A stretch of 64,000 nucleotides of DNA from Muribaculaceae bacterium (GTDB lineage Bacteria; Bacteroidota; Bacteroidia; Bacteroidales; Muribaculaceae): assembly GCA_017621845.1 (NCBI GenBank), contig JAGASI010000023.1:1-64000 (forward strand). The letters are read 5' to 3'. The position numbers and the translations under genes are program-made. This document shows, one piece after another, positions 17,493 to 27,088 of the stretch (positions are counted from its first letter, which is position 1; each line of letters starts with the position of its first letter). Below the pieces are notes generated by a model that searched no databases, was not told the DNA's origin, and saw only the letters and a program-made list of their open reading frames with translations.

Positions 17493-18575
17493 TCATTGGG
17501 TTATAACGTTGCGTCCGGTGATAATTCCGGAGCCATAACATATTTTATAATCTCGGTCATATATCACGCCGAATTGTCCGGGGGCTATGCCCTGGATGTC
17601 TTTATCAGCCTGAATTATGTAGTCTCCGTCGTTCATACGGGTGAGCATGGCATTGACATAGTGAGGTGTGTGCCGGTTCTTGAAAGTCACGGGGACATCG
17701 TTGGCATCTGAGCCCCATGGGTCGGCAGTGATAAAGTGCATCTCAGTGAGGTGGACAGTGCGGCCATATTGGCGCGAGGTATCATATCCTCCCGATACAT
17801 ATACCACGTTATCGTGAACATTTTTCTTGACGACATACCATGGCCCGCCACTCAAGCCGAGTCCTTTGCGTTGACCTATGGTGTGGAACCAATATCCGTG
17901 ATGGGTGCCTATCTTGCGTCCGGTCTCTATTTCAATGATAGGGCCGTCTTTCTGCCCGAGGTTGCGACGAATAAAGTCGTTATAGTTAATCTTGCCCAAG
18001 AAGCATATGCCCTGGGAGTCTTTGCGCAGCGCGTTTGGCATGTGTGTCTCGAGTGCAATCTCTCTGACACGGGATTTTGGTAGGTCGCCGATGGGGAAAA
18101 TCAGGTGTTTGAGTTGGTCGTATGAAATGCGAGCCAGGAAGTCGGTCTGGTCCTTGACTGGGTCGACTGCCGTTCCGAGCCATTTCATGCCGTCTCGCTC
18201 GAGGGTAGTAGCATAGTGCCCGGTGGCTGTAAGGTCGAACTCGTGACCCCAACGTTGCTCAAAGTATCCAAATTTGATAATCTTGTTGCACATCATGTCG
18301 GGATTGGGTGTGAGCCCTTGTTTGACAGTCTGCAGGGCATATTCCATAACGTTGTCCCAATATTCCTGATGAAGGGACACAACGTCAAATGGCAGATTGA
18401 AGCGCCGTGCTATAAATCGGCACATCTCAATATCTTCTTCGGCGGCACAGTCACCTTGGTCGGTATCCATCCCGATGCGTATATAGAACAGGTGCAGGTC
18501 ATGACCTTGTTCAAGCAGTCGGTAGACTGCTACGGCGCTGTCCACGCCTCCTGATATGAGTACTGCTATGCGCAT
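17493..18575 (-). CDS. mnmA: tRNA-specific 2-thiouridylase MnmA
   Basis: A 360-residue enzyme that adds sulfur to U34 of tRNA Lys, Glu and Gln. N-terminal PP-loop motif [14 protein letters not shown] (about 7-20), [13 protein letters not shown] with the first catalytic cysteine, ATGHYA, and [10 protein letters not shown] with the second catalytic cysteine; the C-terminal beta barrel has the [10 protein letters not shown] motif. Bacteroidetes often have two MnmA paralogues; this looks like a full active one. Ten bases separate it from both neighbours, so it is in the middle of an operon. Confidence 0.95.
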   Translation of the reverse strand: MRIAVLISGGVDSAVAVYRLLEQGHDLHLFYIRIGMDTDQGDCAAEEDIEMCRFIARRFNLPFDVVSLHQEYWDNVMEYALQTVKQGLTPNPDMMCNKIIKFGYFEQRWGHEFDLTATGHYATTLERDGMKWLGTAVDPVKDQTDFLARISYDQLKHLIFPIGDLPKSRVREIALETHMPNALRKDSQGICFLGKINYNDFIRRNLGQKDGPIIEIETGRKIGTHHGYWFHTIGQRKGLGLSGGPWYVVKKNVHDNVVYVSGGYDTSRQYGRTVHLTEMHFITADPWGSDANDVPVTFKNRHTPHYVNAMLTRMNDGDYIIQADKDIQGIAPGQFGVIYDRDYKICYGSGIITGRNVITQ

Positions 18576-18585
18576 TGTCTATTGT

Positions 18586-19560
18586 TTATTCTTGTTTATC
18601 AGAGGGTGTGTTTTGAGAAGATTGTTCTGTCTCGTCGGCGTGTTGTTGAGATGAGCTTTCGACGAGTTGGTGGAAAGCGGTGAGTATCTTGTCTGTAGTG
18701 ACGTTCTTGGCTGCTACTTTGCGTTCTTGGTTGAGATAGTATATGGTTGGCGTCGAGGGAATGTCAAATAGGCTCTCGGCATCGGCCATTGCGCCTGAAA
18801 TCCAGTTTTTGGGTAACGTGGTAGCGTATGACAGCCATTCGGCGTCATTGGGGTCACCGGGATATATGGCGACTATGTCCAGTATTTTGTTCTTGACAAG
18901 GGCCTCGACTACAAAGTCGGCACTAAGACGTATTTTGGCCAACGAGCAGTCGATACAGTCAGGGTCGATGAACATTAACAGCACGTGGGGAGCTGTAATG
19001 TCGGCAATATTGGCTTTGGTGCCATCGGGGCGCGTAAAGGGCAGTTGTTGGACAATTGTCCCCAATCGGCTGTTGGTCATAATTTTATATTGAGCCTGAT
19101 AACGCGCTTTCTCAGGGTTTTTTATTTTCTTGTTAGTGGCGACAGCTTTGATAAATGGGTAGTATAGGTCATCGCTGTAATACTCGGCAGAGTCGCTCTG
19201 AGTCCAGCTTTCGGCCATTTTGCATAGTTCTACGAGGTTGTCGGGCTTGGTCTTGGCGACACCCTTGATTAATTCGTCAATAGCTATATATACAGTGTCG
19301 GCCGATGCACAGGGTACAAAGTCCAGAAAGCGCCCCAGAGTGTTATTCATGCGTTTTTTGGCCGAAAAAGCGCTCTTGTAATTGAAGTGGTCCCAGTAAT
19401 GATATACTACATAGTTGCATCGTTCCATAGGGCTGGTTATCGATGCCGGAATCTCGGGTATAGAAGTTAATACTTCGGTATCATTCTGGGCGATAGCCCC
19501 GTTGAACGAGAATAGGAAAATAAGTGATAGCGCAATGCTTGGTAATATATTTTTCATCAT
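18586..19560 (-). CDS. DUF5106/thioredoxin-like secreted protein
   Basis: A 325-residue exported protein. The start is taken at the ATG ATG pair at 19560/19557, because MKNILPSIALSLIFLFSFNG... is a clear signal peptide, while the upstream in-frame extension to 19635 is not. The first ~150 mature residues match the all-helical DUF5106 region found before thioredoxin folds in Bacteroidetes; the C-terminal half is thioredoxin-like with the redox pair in FIDPDCIDC (a CxxC), followed by TPTIYYLN (cis-proline region). Probably a periplasmic thiol oxidoreductase. First gene of the mnmA-kdsA run; Gln/Ser-rich C-terminal tail. Confidence 0.8.
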   Translation of the reverse strand: MMKNILPSIALSLIFLFSFNGAIAQNDTEVLTSIPEIPASITSPMERCNYVVYHYWDHFNYKSAFSAKKRMNNTLGRFLDFVPCASADTVYIAIDELIKGVAKTKPDNLVELCKMAESWTQSDSAEYYSDDLYYPFIKAVATNKKIKNPEKARYQAQYKIMTNSRLGTIVQQLPFTRPDGTKANIADITAPHVLLMFIDPDCIDCSLAKIRLSADFVVEALVKNKILDIVAIYPGDPNDAEWLSYATTLPKNWISGAMADAESLFDIPSTPTIYYLNQERKVAAKNVTTDKILTAFHQLVESSSQQHADETEQSSQNTPSDKQE

Positions 19561-19632
19561 GATTGCAGTTGAGTAGTAAGATGTATCAACAATAAGCGGT
19601 TGATTTAATGAATACACACATCCATCATCTTG

Positions 19633-19640
19633 CAAAATTA
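19633..19640 (-). promoter_or_regulatory. Candidate -7 element for the DUF5106-mnmA operon
   Basis: TAATTTTG on the minus strand (exact TAnnTTTG), 73 bases before the chosen start; no clear -33 box at the usual distance. Confidence 0.4.
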
Positions 19641-19841
19641 ATGAAAAATATCAAACATGTGACCTTTTTGGCTTTCCAAAAGTTCTACCATGTGTTAAAA
19701 ACAGCAAAAACGAGGTTGGACCGGTGATGTTGGCCGGGGGTTGTTGATTGTAGATAACCGGAAATTGGGCATGTATGATAGTTGTTCAATCAGTAACTTT
19801 TACAGCAACACAACCGAGGTGTTAAAAAACAAGCTTACGTA

Positions 19842-19861
19842 TTATAATAGGTTATAATAGG
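19842..19861 (+). repeat. Tandem duplication of a 10-bp unit
   Basis: TTATAATAGG occurs twice in direct succession, next to the GC-rich hairpin. Confidence 0.6.
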
Positions 19862-19898
19862 CGGGAGGCGGGCGCCACTGTGTGCGTCCACCTCCCGC
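19861..19898 (-). terminator. GC-rich hairpin after the ompA-like gene
   Basis: GCGGGAGG pairs with CCTCCCGC around an 18-22-base loop, 56 bases past the ompA-like stop. There is no long T run on the minus strand, so termination is plausible but not certain. Confidence 0.5.
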
Positions 19899-19953
19899 GG
19901 GGTTGGGCTATGTTGTGCCGGTCAGACTGTTATTTTTGGCCGGCTGATGGGGT

Positions 19954-21159
19954 CTATTGACCGATAGTGAAGATTACGATACGGTTCCAGTTATTGACCT
20001 CATAGGGTTGTACGTCAGAGCCGGAAGCCTGGATGGCAAGACGGTCGGGGTTGATTCCATACTTGTTGGTGAGCATGTCATAAACGGCCTGAGCGCGTTT
20101 TTTAGATAGAGTCATGTTGTACTCCGATGTGCCGGTGTCTTTATCGGCATAACCTGAAATTACTACGTTCTGGTCGGGATTGTTCTTCATCCATTGGGCG
20201 ATATTGTAGACATTGACGTCTTCTTCGGGAGTGATTACGTCAGAGTTGATTTTAAATCTTACTGTAGCCATCAATGGTGCAGTCTCAGTGACAGATACTG
20301 TTTCTTGAACCTCGGGGCATGGAAGTTGGGCTTCAGCCTCGGCAAGTGCTGCAGAGGTGGTGGCAAGTGCACCGCGCAAGTCGTTGACTTGGTTGTTCAG
20401 GGAGTTGATATAGCCAATGTAGTCACAGGGGTTGTATGAGCGGAAGTTTGACCCGCCAATGTTAAAGGTAAAGCCACCGATAGCTGAAATGTTTACGTCT
20501 ACTGGGTCACCGATGACTGTGTTGTTGAAGTTATCACCGTGGAATGATGCACGACCCTCGGCAAAGAAGTCAACATATTTGCACAGACGGAAGCGTAACT
20601 GAATACCGGCACTTACGGGCAATGTCCACTGGGTGTGTTTCATTTTGCCGTTATCCCGATAGCAATTCTCGGACGGTGCTCTGAAGTCCCAGCCAAAGGT
20701 GCCACCGATACCTACAAATGGTATGATTGAGAATACTCGCTTGCTGTTGACGCCACCGAGAGAATTAAACATGTCCCACATGAGGTCAAAGTTGCCGCCT
20801 ACAATCTTGGCCTTGGAAATCTCATGGTCGTCCCAGCGAATCGCTCCTCCCTGGAAGCCTAAGCGCCATCCCAGATAGGGGCTGAACCATTTGCCAAAAG
20901 CAAAGTTATAAACGGGAGTGAGTTTGTGCTTGGCATCCTTGCCGTCAAGATAGTTCTCGACAAAAGGCGATTGAATACCGGCACCAATCTGGATAAACCA
21001 GTTGTCACGTGCCGTTGAATAATAGTGAGTCTTACAGGGAACTTGTTCGGTGACGATGGTCTCTGTTTCAGTGACCACGACAGACTCTTGAGCTGATGCG
21101 CTATTGGCACCTAAAAGGGTTGTGCCTGCGATAGCGACTAATAATGCGGTCTTTTTCAT
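19954..21159 (-). CDS. OmpA-family outer membrane protein
   Basis: A 401-residue protein: signal peptide (about 1-23, ending NSASAQ), an N-terminal beta-barrel of about 230 residues rich in aromatic strands (FAFGKWFSPYLGWRLGFQGG, SIIPFVGIGGTFGWDF), a coiled linker (YINSLNNQVNDLRGALATTS), and a C-terminal OmpA/peptidoglycan-binding domain with VVISGYADKDTGTSEYN and LSKKRAQAVYDML. It probably ties the outer membrane to peptidoglycan and is among the abundant porins of the order. Transcribed alone on the minus strand. Confidence 0.93.
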   Translation of the reverse strand: MKKTALLVAIAGTTLLGANSASAQESVVVTETETIVTEQVPCKTHYYSTARDNWFIQIGAGIQSPFVENYLDGKDAKHKLTPVYNFAFGKWFSPYLGWRLGFQGGAIRWDDHEISKAKIVGGNFDLMWDMFNSLGGVNSKRVFSIIPFVGIGGTFGWDFRAPSENCYRDNGKMKHTQWTLPVSAGIQLRFRLCKYVDFFAEGRASFHGDNFNNTVIGDPVDVNISAIGGFTFNIGGSNFRSYNPCDYIGYINSLNNQVNDLRGALATTSAALAEAEAQLPCPEVQETVSVTETAPLMATVRFKINSDVITPEEDVNVYNIAQWMKNNPDQNVVISGYADKDTGTSEYNMTLSKKRAQAVYDMLTNKYGINPDRLAIQASGSDVQPYEVNNWNRIVIFTIGQ

Positions 21160-21522
21160 GACTTGGGTAAGTTAGGTTTTGTTAGACTATTAAGAATGTT
21201 AAATAGATTAGCTGAAGTGTGTGAATGGCTATTGAGTCGGTATTTAACAGCCATTTGAATAGATAACACCCAAGTGTAAAAAAGTGTTTTCGTTCCTCTC
21301 AAAAAATATTTTTTATCCTGATGTATATGTTGGGGCAGTTCTAATGGTGATGGAAATAACTTTTGACGTAGGTCGGTTGTTAATTTATTTAAATTGGTCA
21401 TGGTAAGAAGTTACACGGTGTTTTTAATGTTTTTCATCGGTGGCAGTATGGTGCTTCTCGGTGATGGACGTTGTTATAATCCATGACTTATATGTCAATC
21501 ACGTTTTAACTATTAATAAATA
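21160..21522. other. Gene-free interval between divergent ompA-like and DUF389 genes
   Basis: About 360 A/T-rich bases between two divergent starts. Only a near-consensus minus-strand -7 box (TACACTTG, 21270-21277) was noticed. No convincing small gene. Confidence 0.5.
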
Positions 21523-22881
21523 ATGGATACATCGAGTGTAAATGCTTTAGTCAAGCGAGTATTGGGTTATTTTTCGCTGAGGTCTTATTTGATACCCCAG
21601 GCTGATGCCGAGCAGTCGGTGCGTGAGGGGGTGTCTTTTAGCGGTGTCAACATGCTGATGTTGATAATAGCCATATTTATAGCATCATTGGGTTTAAATA
21701 CCAATTCGACAGCTGTAATCATCGGAGCTATGCTTATCTCGCCGCTGATGGGACCAATCATTGGACTTGGGTTGGCTGTGGGTATTCATGACTTTGAGTT
21801 GATTAAGCGGTCATTCCGCAATCTGTTGATGGCAACTATGTTCTCGGTGTTGACCTCTTGTATATATTTTATGGTTTCTCCGGTATCAGAGGCGCATAGC
21901 GAACTATTGGCGCGAACTTCGCCCACGATATATGATGTTTTTATAGGATTCTTTGGTGGCGCAGCCGGTATTCTTGCAATCGGTAGCCGAGTCAAGGGGA
22001 ATGTGGTCCCGGGAGTGGCCATAGCTACGGCACTTATGCCACCGTTGTGTACGGTAGGATATGGCTTGGCAACTCTTCAGCCCAATTATATCTTTGGGGC
22101 GTTGTATTTGTTTTTTATTAATTCGGTGTTTATAGCGGTAGCCACTACAGCCGGTGTGCGACTGATGGGTTATTCTTATAAGCCTCAGGCCGATGAGCAG
22201 CGGGCACGCAGTGTGCGGCGACTGGTTTATACAATAGCGGTGGTCACGATGATTCCGGCCGTGTATATGACCTATTCGATGTATCGTGAAAATAATTTTA
22301 TCAACGACTGTCAGCGATTTGTCAGAGAGGAGTTTAAGTTTGCTTCGACCCAGGTGGTCAACAGTACGCCGTCTTATGGGGGAGGAGGTCGAGATAATAC
22401 GTTGACAGTGTTGTTGATGGGACGGCCACTCAATCAGGATTCACTTATTGAGGTGATGAACGGTCGTCTTGTTTATTATGGGCTCTCGGGTACGCGTCTT
22501 AATATCATCCAGGGAGTCTCGGCTATAAATAATGTAAATAAGGAGGATGGGCAGCGGGTCTATGCGATAGCTCAGAGCACGATTGTTGCCCAGCAGTCGA
22601 CAATTGATTCGTTGAATAATGTGTTGTCGGCCGATGAGCGATTTGACTCGGCCTCGGTCATGGTGAGGCCTGAGGTCAAGGTGTTGTTCCCACGAGTGGA
22701 GCAACTATCTTTGGCTCGTATGATAGTGGCCGATATTGATAGTGGCAAGGTTGATACGGTCAATGTCGCTCTGATAAGTGGCTCGCGACTGATAAGTGAG
22801 TCTGAACGCACCAGACTTGCTCGCTATCTTCAGGTGCGTCTTGCGCTTGCCGGAGTTCTTGTACGGCAGGTTGAGTTGTAA
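21523..22881 (+). CDS. DUF389 (TIGR00341-type) membrane protein
   Basis: A 452-residue integral membrane protein. The N-terminal half has six or so hydrophobic helices with the DUF389 signature GAMLISPLMGPIIGLGLAVG (about 67-86), FGGAAGILAIGSR, and ATALMPPLCTVGYGLA; the C-terminal ~200 residues are soluble. The family is widespread; its function is not established. Monocistronic, with a hairpin terminator between it and the convergent carbonic anhydrase-like gene. Confidence 0.88.
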   Translation: MDTSSVNALVKRVLGYFSLRSYLIPQADAEQSVREGVSFSGVNMLMLIIAIFIASLGLNTNSTAVIIGAMLISPLMGPIIGLGLAVGIHDFELIKRSFRNLLMATMFSVLTSCIYFMVSPVSEAHSELLARTSPTIYDVFIGFFGGAAGILAIGSRVKGNVVPGVAIATALMPPLCTVGYGLATLQPNYIFGALYLFFINSVFIAVATTAGVRLMGYSYKPQADEQRARSVRRLVYTIAVVTMIPAVYMTYSMYRENNFINDCQRFVREEFKFASTQVVNSTPSYGGGGRDNTLTVLLMGRPLNQDSLIEVMNGRLVYYGLSGTRLNIIQGVSAINNVNKEDGQRVYAIAQSTIVAQQSTIDSLNNVLSADERFDSASVMVRPEVKVLFPRVEQLSLARMIVADIDSGKVDTVNVALISGSRLISESERTRLARYLQVRLALAGVLVRQVEL

Positions 22882-22891
22882 GTGTCTAAGG

Positions 22892-22932
22892 TCGGTGCAT
22901 CGAGATACAATGATAGTATCAAGATGCACCGA
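22892..22932. terminator. Hairpin between convergent genes
   Basis: TCGGTGCATCGAGATAC pairs with GTATCAAGATGCACCGA (two mismatches) around a 7-base loop, midway between the DUF389 stop and the convergent gene's stop. No strong T run; probably serves both strands. Confidence 0.55.
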
Positions 22933-22951
22933 TAATTATTGAAAGATGATG

Positions 22952-23500
22952 TCAGGGCTCAACTGAAGGGTCGGCCGGATGGTCGGGAGTCTCATACCAT
23001 AGAGAGTATTTAAGGTAGTTACGGGCGATTTTCTGGTTGATTTCGCGGCTTTGTTCGGGGTCAACCTTTTTGATGAAACGGGCAGGCGCGCCACCCCATA
23101 GCTCGTGAGGGGGGATGATGGTGCGTGACAGCACGACGGCTCCGGCGGCCACGATTGCGCCCTCACCGACGACAGCATCGTCCATGACTACCGCTCCCAT
23201 GCCGATAAGAGCCATGTCGTGGATTTTGGCTCCATGGATGGTGACGTTGTGGCCGATAGACACATCGTTGCCAATCTCTATGGTTGATTTTTTGTATAAT
23301 GTATGTAGTACCGATCCATCTTGGATGTTGACGCGGTCACCGATGGTGATAGTGTTGACATCACCGCGAAGAACGGTGTTAAACCATACCGAGCACTCGT
23401 CGCCGAGAGTCGTGTCACCGATAATGGTGGCATTAGGTGCCACAAAACAGTTTTTGCCAAGTTGCGGTGTGTATCCGCGCACGGGGATTATCAGGGCCAT
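22952..23500 (-). CDS. Gamma-carbonic anhydrase family protein
   Basis: A 182-residue left-handed beta-helix protein of the YrdA/PaaY gamma carbonic anhydrase-like group. Hexapeptide repeats run from about residue 15 to 130 (for example NATIIGDTTLGDECSV, AKIHDMALIGMGAVVMDDAV). Three histidines that could bind zinc are in SVLHTL and IGHNVTIHG, as in the family; whether it is a true anhydrase is unknown. The C-terminus is a helical tail. It is 14 bases downstream of the M24B aminopeptidase gene, so they are probably co-transcribed. Confidence 0.9.
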   Translation of the reverse strand: MALIIPVRGYTPQLGKNCFVAPNATIIGDTTLGDECSVWFNTVLRGDVNTITIGDRVNIQDGSVLHTLYKKSTIEIGNDVSIGHNVTIHGAKIHDMALIGMGAVVMDDAVVGEGAIVAAGAVVLSRTIIPPHELWGGAPARFIKKVDPEQSREINQKIARNYLKYSLWYETPDHPADPSVEP

Positions 23501-23514
23501 TGTAGTAGTATTTT

Positions 23515-25305
23515 TTATTTAGTGAGTGGTTGGGTGTGTATTTCGAGCCAAGTGCGCTCGGCGCTGTTGAGCAGAGGTGAGAGGCGGTCGCGTACGGTGC
23601 GATGGTAATTGTTGAGCCATTTTATCTCGTCATCGGTCATCATCGAGGTGTCAAACAGCGTCAGGTCAAACGGGCATAGTGTCAGCGTTTCAAATTTCAA
23701 GAATTGACCAAACTCGGTTGTCATGGCGGGAACAGTGAGTAGAAGGTTCTCGCAACGGATGCCGTGCTGTCCCTCGCGGTATAGGCCCGGTTCGTTGGAC
23801 GTCACCATGCCCGGGACGAGTGCCACGGGGTTGTGATTGAGTCTGATGCTCTGTGGCCCTTCATGAACATTGAGGAAATGTCCTACGCCGTGTCCCGTGC
23901 CGTGGAGGTAATTGAGCCCGTCGTGCCAGAGGTGTTGCCGTGCCAGGACATCAAGTTGGTGACCGGTAGTGCCGCGTGGAAAGACAGCATCACTCAGTGC
24001 GATATGGCCTTTCATCACCAATGTGAAGTCGTGGCGTTGTTGGGGTGTCGGTGTGCCTCCGATAGCGATGGTGCGGGTAATGTCGGTGGTACCGTCAAGA
24101 TATTGACCTCCCGAATCGATGAGTAGGAGGCCACCACGTTTGATGGTGGCGTTGGTCGTCTCGTTGGCCTCGTAATGGACGATGGCACCGTGTGGGCCAA
24201 AGCCGCTGATGAGGCCAAAGCTCTCGTCATAGAACAGATCGCAGGATGAGCGTTGCTGGCGGAAGATATGTTTGATGTCCAGCTCGGTCAAGGTCAGGTC
24301 ATTGTTGATATGTCGCTCGATTTCCATTAGCGATTTTATCATGGCAACTCCGTCTCGTTCCATAGCGGCACGTATACCGGCGACCTGGATGTCGTTTTTG
24401 ACCGACTTCATCAATGCTATAGGTGACTCTGCCTCAAGAGTCCGGTTGCCAAGGGTGTTGACAAGGGCGATTGAGTTATTGGAAGGCTCAATCAGGACCT
24501 TGATATTGTCGGGTAAAGATGTCAGGTAGTTCAGTACATCGCTGTAGGGTAGGGTGTGTACGCCGGCTTCCGAGAGATGGTCGCTGACAGCGTTGTCGAT
24601 TTTGACGGGGTCGACAAACAGCACTTTTTCAACGGGAGATAGATAAAGAAATGAGGTTGCTACAGTGGTATAGTGTATATCATGGGCACGTATATTGAGC
24701 GTCCATGCAATCTCGTCGAGCGATGACAGGAAGATGGCGTCGGCGCCTGACTGATATGTCTTGTCAAGGACTGAGGCTATCTTGTCGGAGGCAGATTGTC
24801 CGGCGTATTGTTGCTCATGTATAAACACGCGGTCGGCCGGAAGTGGCGAACGGTCGGGCCATGTGTCGCCTATAGGGTCGAAGTCGGTGATGAGCCCTAT
24901 GTCGTGAATGGCAAGAGTATCAGCCAACTGACGGGCCATCGTGGCGCTGAACAGCATGCCGTCGATACCTGCTTTCTGACCGGGAGTGAGGTTGGCCGTC
25001 AACCACTGCTGAATTGAAGGGGTGTCGGGTAGTCCGTCTTTCATCAGCTCTATACCCGAGCCTTGAAGCTGGTCGTTGGCTTGGATGAAATAACGAGAGT
25101 CGGTCCATAGCAGAGCCCGGTCGCGAGTCACCACCATCGTGGCGGCCGAACCGGTAAATCCGCTCACACGGCGCAGAAAAGCCCAGTGACGGCCGATATA
25201 TTCACTTTGATGAGGGTCGGTCTTATTAATGATAACGGCATCGATGCCGGCGTCGGCCATCAAGGCGCGTACTTGATTAAGATGTTCTTGTCGGGTATGG
25301 TTCAT
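23515..25305 (-). CDS. Xaa-Pro aminopeptidase (three-domain M24B)
   Basis: A 596-residue enzyme of the long three-domain aminopeptidase P type (two creatinase-like N-terminal domains, about 1-300, then the catalytic domain). Metal ligands appear in LLLIDSGGQYLDGTTDITRT (two aspartates), GTGHGVGHFLNVHEGP (histidine), TSNEPGLYREG and IRCENLLL (glutamates). Cytoplasmic, removing N-terminal residues in front of proline; useful to a peptide-fermenting anaerobe. It heads a two-gene unit with the carbonic anhydrase-like gene; a -7 box is at 25381. Confidence 0.95.
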   Translation of the reverse strand: MNHTRQEHLNQVRALMADAGIDAVIINKTDPHQSEYIGRHWAFLRRVSGFTGSAATMVVTRDRALLWTDSRYFIQANDQLQGSGIELMKDGLPDTPSIQQWLTANLTPGQKAGIDGMLFSATMARQLADTLAIHDIGLITDFDPIGDTWPDRSPLPADRVFIHEQQYAGQSASDKIASVLDKTYQSGADAIFLSSLDEIAWTLNIRAHDIHYTTVATSFLYLSPVEKVLFVDPVKIDNAVSDHLSEAGVHTLPYSDVLNYLTSLPDNIKVLIEPSNNSIALVNTLGNRTLEAESPIALMKSVKNDIQVAGIRAAMERDGVAMIKSLMEIERHINNDLTLTELDIKHIFRQQRSSCDLFYDESFGLISGFGPHGAIVHYEANETTNATIKRGGLLLIDSGGQYLDGTTDITRTIAIGGTPTPQQRHDFTLVMKGHIALSDAVFPRGTTGHQLDVLARQHLWHDGLNYLHGTGHGVGHFLNVHEGPQSIRLNHNPVALVPGMVTSNEPGLYREGQHGIRCENLLLTVPAMTTEFGQFLKFETLTLCPFDLTLFDTSMMTDDEIKWLNNYHRTVRDRLSPLLNSAERTWLEIHTQPLTK

Positions 25306-25380
25306 GGAACGTTGTAGTTATTGGGTTGTATAGCAAGCATATAGTGCCTCTAAATTTAAATACGGTTTATAGGTCAACTG

Positions 25381-25388
25381 CAAATGTA
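25381..25388 (-). promoter_or_regulatory. Candidate -7 element for the Xaa-Pro aminopeptidase
   Basis: TACATTTG on the minus strand, an exact TAnnTTTG, 76 bases before the start; -33 region not clear. Confidence 0.4.
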
Positions 25389-25472
25389 CACATATTTGTC
25401 GTGATATAATACTCGAGCCCCTTAAAATCTTGTTGACCTATTATAAATTATGTAAAAATAGTTGTAAATATA

Positions 25473-25504
25473 TTTGATAAATATAAAAACTATATATACC
25501 TTTG
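25473..25504 (+). promoter_or_regulatory. Promoter of the secreted Ig-like protein gene
   Basis: TTTG (25473-25476), 20-base spacer, TACCTTTG (25497-25504): full consensus match. The implied leader to the ATG at 25628 is about 115 bases and A/T rich. The rest of 25306-25627 holds nothing else that I can support apart from the divergent -7 box. Confidence 0.8.
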
Positions 25505-25627
25505 CCAATCGCAATATATTATGGATGACCTATGTCCCGGATATACCTGAATCAAGCTTAACTAATTTCTATCAATTTATAGGATAAATCATTAATAACA
25601 TTATTGTATAACACAAAAATTTAGTTT

Positions 25628-27010
25628 ATGAAAAAATTTTTACTCTCAATGTGCTGTGCACTTGGTGCACTTGCAATGAACGCTGAGACAGCTACCATCC
25701 TTGATGGTGCATCAGCAACATGGGCCGGTGATGCCAATTCATACACTACCACTGTTGACGGCTTCAAGATAACTCTTGATAAAGCAAGTTCCTCTACCGA
25801 TTTGGTAGCACCCGGAGAACACATTCGTGTATATGTTGGTTCTGTTTTCACTATTCAGGCTCCTGCCGGGGCTAAAATGACCAAGGTTACAATGACCGAG
25901 ATACACTCCAAAGCTACAGCTCTTACCGATATGTCTTGGTCTGAGGGTTGGACTGCATTTGGTTCACTGACATCCTCAACCAAAGCTGAAGAGTTTGGTG
26001 CAACATCTGCAGGTCTTAACACTCTCGAGATTTCAGATGTGAAAAAACAAGTACGTATCTCTAAAATTGTTGTTGAATATACCCCCGGTACAGGTGTTGT
26101 TAAGGATGATGCCGGTATGTCATTCCCCCAGGCTACTTACACTGTAACTCTTGGTGATGAGTTCACCGCTCCCCGCCTTACAAAAATGACTGATGGTGCA
26201 GTGACTTATACATCTTCAGTCCCTGAGGTTGCCACCGTTGATGCTACCTCAGGTGCCGTTACCATCGTAGCTGCCGGTACTACCGTTATTACCGCTTCAG
26301 CTCCGGAGACCGATGATTTCTATGCCGGTACTGCCAAGTATACACTTGTTGTTGAGGAGCCCGCTCCCGACAATCTCGTAGCAAGCCTTCTAGGTGAGGA
26401 TGATGCCAATACAGCTAATGAGATGCCTACCGGATGGACTGTTTCAGGTACTATTCCCGAGGGCCTCACCTATGTATGGACTTGGAAGGTTTATAACAAG
26501 AAAGGTTATCTGAACGGTTCAGCATACAAAGGCGGCGCATTAGAGGCCGATGTTCTTGCTGTTTCACCTGTTATAGACCTCACCGGTAAGAAAAACGTTA
26601 CCATGAGCTTTGACCACGCTGCCAAGTTCCAGACAACCCTCAAAACTCTATGTGGTGTTCAGGTGCGCGAGCAAGGTGCTACTGAGTGGACTGCTCTTGT
26701 AATTCCCACATGGCCCGAAGCAGGTGCATGGACTTTTGCCAACTCAGGCTCAATCAGCCTCGAGGCTTTTGCCGGTAAGAAAATCGAAATCGCGTTCAAG
26801 TATGGTTCATCAGCCGCCGGTGCCGACACCTGGGAAATCAAAAACCTTCAGGTCCTTGGTGACACCGAACAAGCTGTTGAGACTATCGTAGCTGACGAGA
26901 ATGCTCCTGTTAAGTATTACAACCTCCAGGGCGTAGAAGTAGCTAACCCCCAGAACGGCCTCTTTATCCGTGTTCAGGGCAAAAAAGCTACCAAGGTTCT
27001 CGTTAAATAA
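25628..27010 (+). CDS. Secreted protein with Ig-like and jelly-roll-like regions and a sorting tail
   Basis: A 460-residue exported protein: signal peptide (about 1-19), an N-terminal beta-rich domain (about 20-150), a BIG_2-like Ig fold (about 160-250; TYTVTLGDEFTAPRLTKMTD, VTIVAAGTTVITASAPET), a choice-of-anchor-J-like jelly roll (about 255-420; SPVIDLTGKKNVTMSFDHAA) and a C-terminal tail YYNLQGVEVANPQNGLFIRV followed by KATKVLVK. That tail is the usual end of Bacteroidales cell-surface/T9SS-type proteins. Codon use is strongly biased to C-ending and Gly/Ala codons, suggesting high expression. Substrate unknown. Confidence 0.82.
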   Translation: MKKFLLSMCCALGALAMNAETATILDGASATWAGDANSYTTTVDGFKITLDKASSSTDLVAPGEHIRVYVGSVFTIQAPAGAKMTKVTMTEIHSKATALTDMSWSEGWTAFGSLTSSTKAEEFGATSAGLNTLEISDVKKQVRISKIVVEYTPGTGVVKDDAGMSFPQATYTVTLGDEFTAPRLTKMTDGAVTYTSSVPEVATVDATSGAVTIVAAGTTVITASAPETDDFYAGTAKYTLVVEEPAPDNLVASLLGEDDANTANEMPTGWTVSGTIPEGLTYVWTWKVYNKKGYLNGSAYKGGALEADVLAVSPVIDLTGKKNVTMSFDHAAKFQTTLKTLCGVQVREQGATEWTALVIPTWPEAGAWTFANSGSISLEAFAGKKIEIAFKYGSSAAGADTWEIKNLQVLGDTEQAVETIVADENAPVKYYNLQGVEVANPQNGLFIRVQGKKATKVLVK

Positions 27011-27054
27011 TTGACTTTCATAATTCCATATATAGGAGTTTATAAATTCCCCTA

Positions 27055-27088
27055 AAACAGGCACGCCCAATCCCGGGTGTGCCTGTTT
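27055..27088 (+). terminator. Intrinsic terminator after the Ig-like protein gene
   Basis: AAACAGGCACGCCC pairs with the GGGTGTGCCTGTTT arm, about 45 bases past the stop; T-rich sequence follows. Confidence 0.75.

Larger units (their letters stand above)
19561..19953. other. Gene-free interval between DUF5106 gene and ompA-like gene
   Basis: About 390 bases with no supported gene. It carries a -7 box for the downstream operon (19633-19640), a 10-bp tandem repeat (19842-19861), a GC-rich hairpin that probably ends the ompA-like message (19861-19898), and a second smaller stem GCCGG...CCGGC at 19917-19944. Confidence 0.7.

Noticed and set aside
21156..21401. Minus-strand open frame of 81 codons upstream of the ompA-like gene
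   Set aside because: Overlaps the ompA start region, has no family signature, and lies where the promoter is expected.
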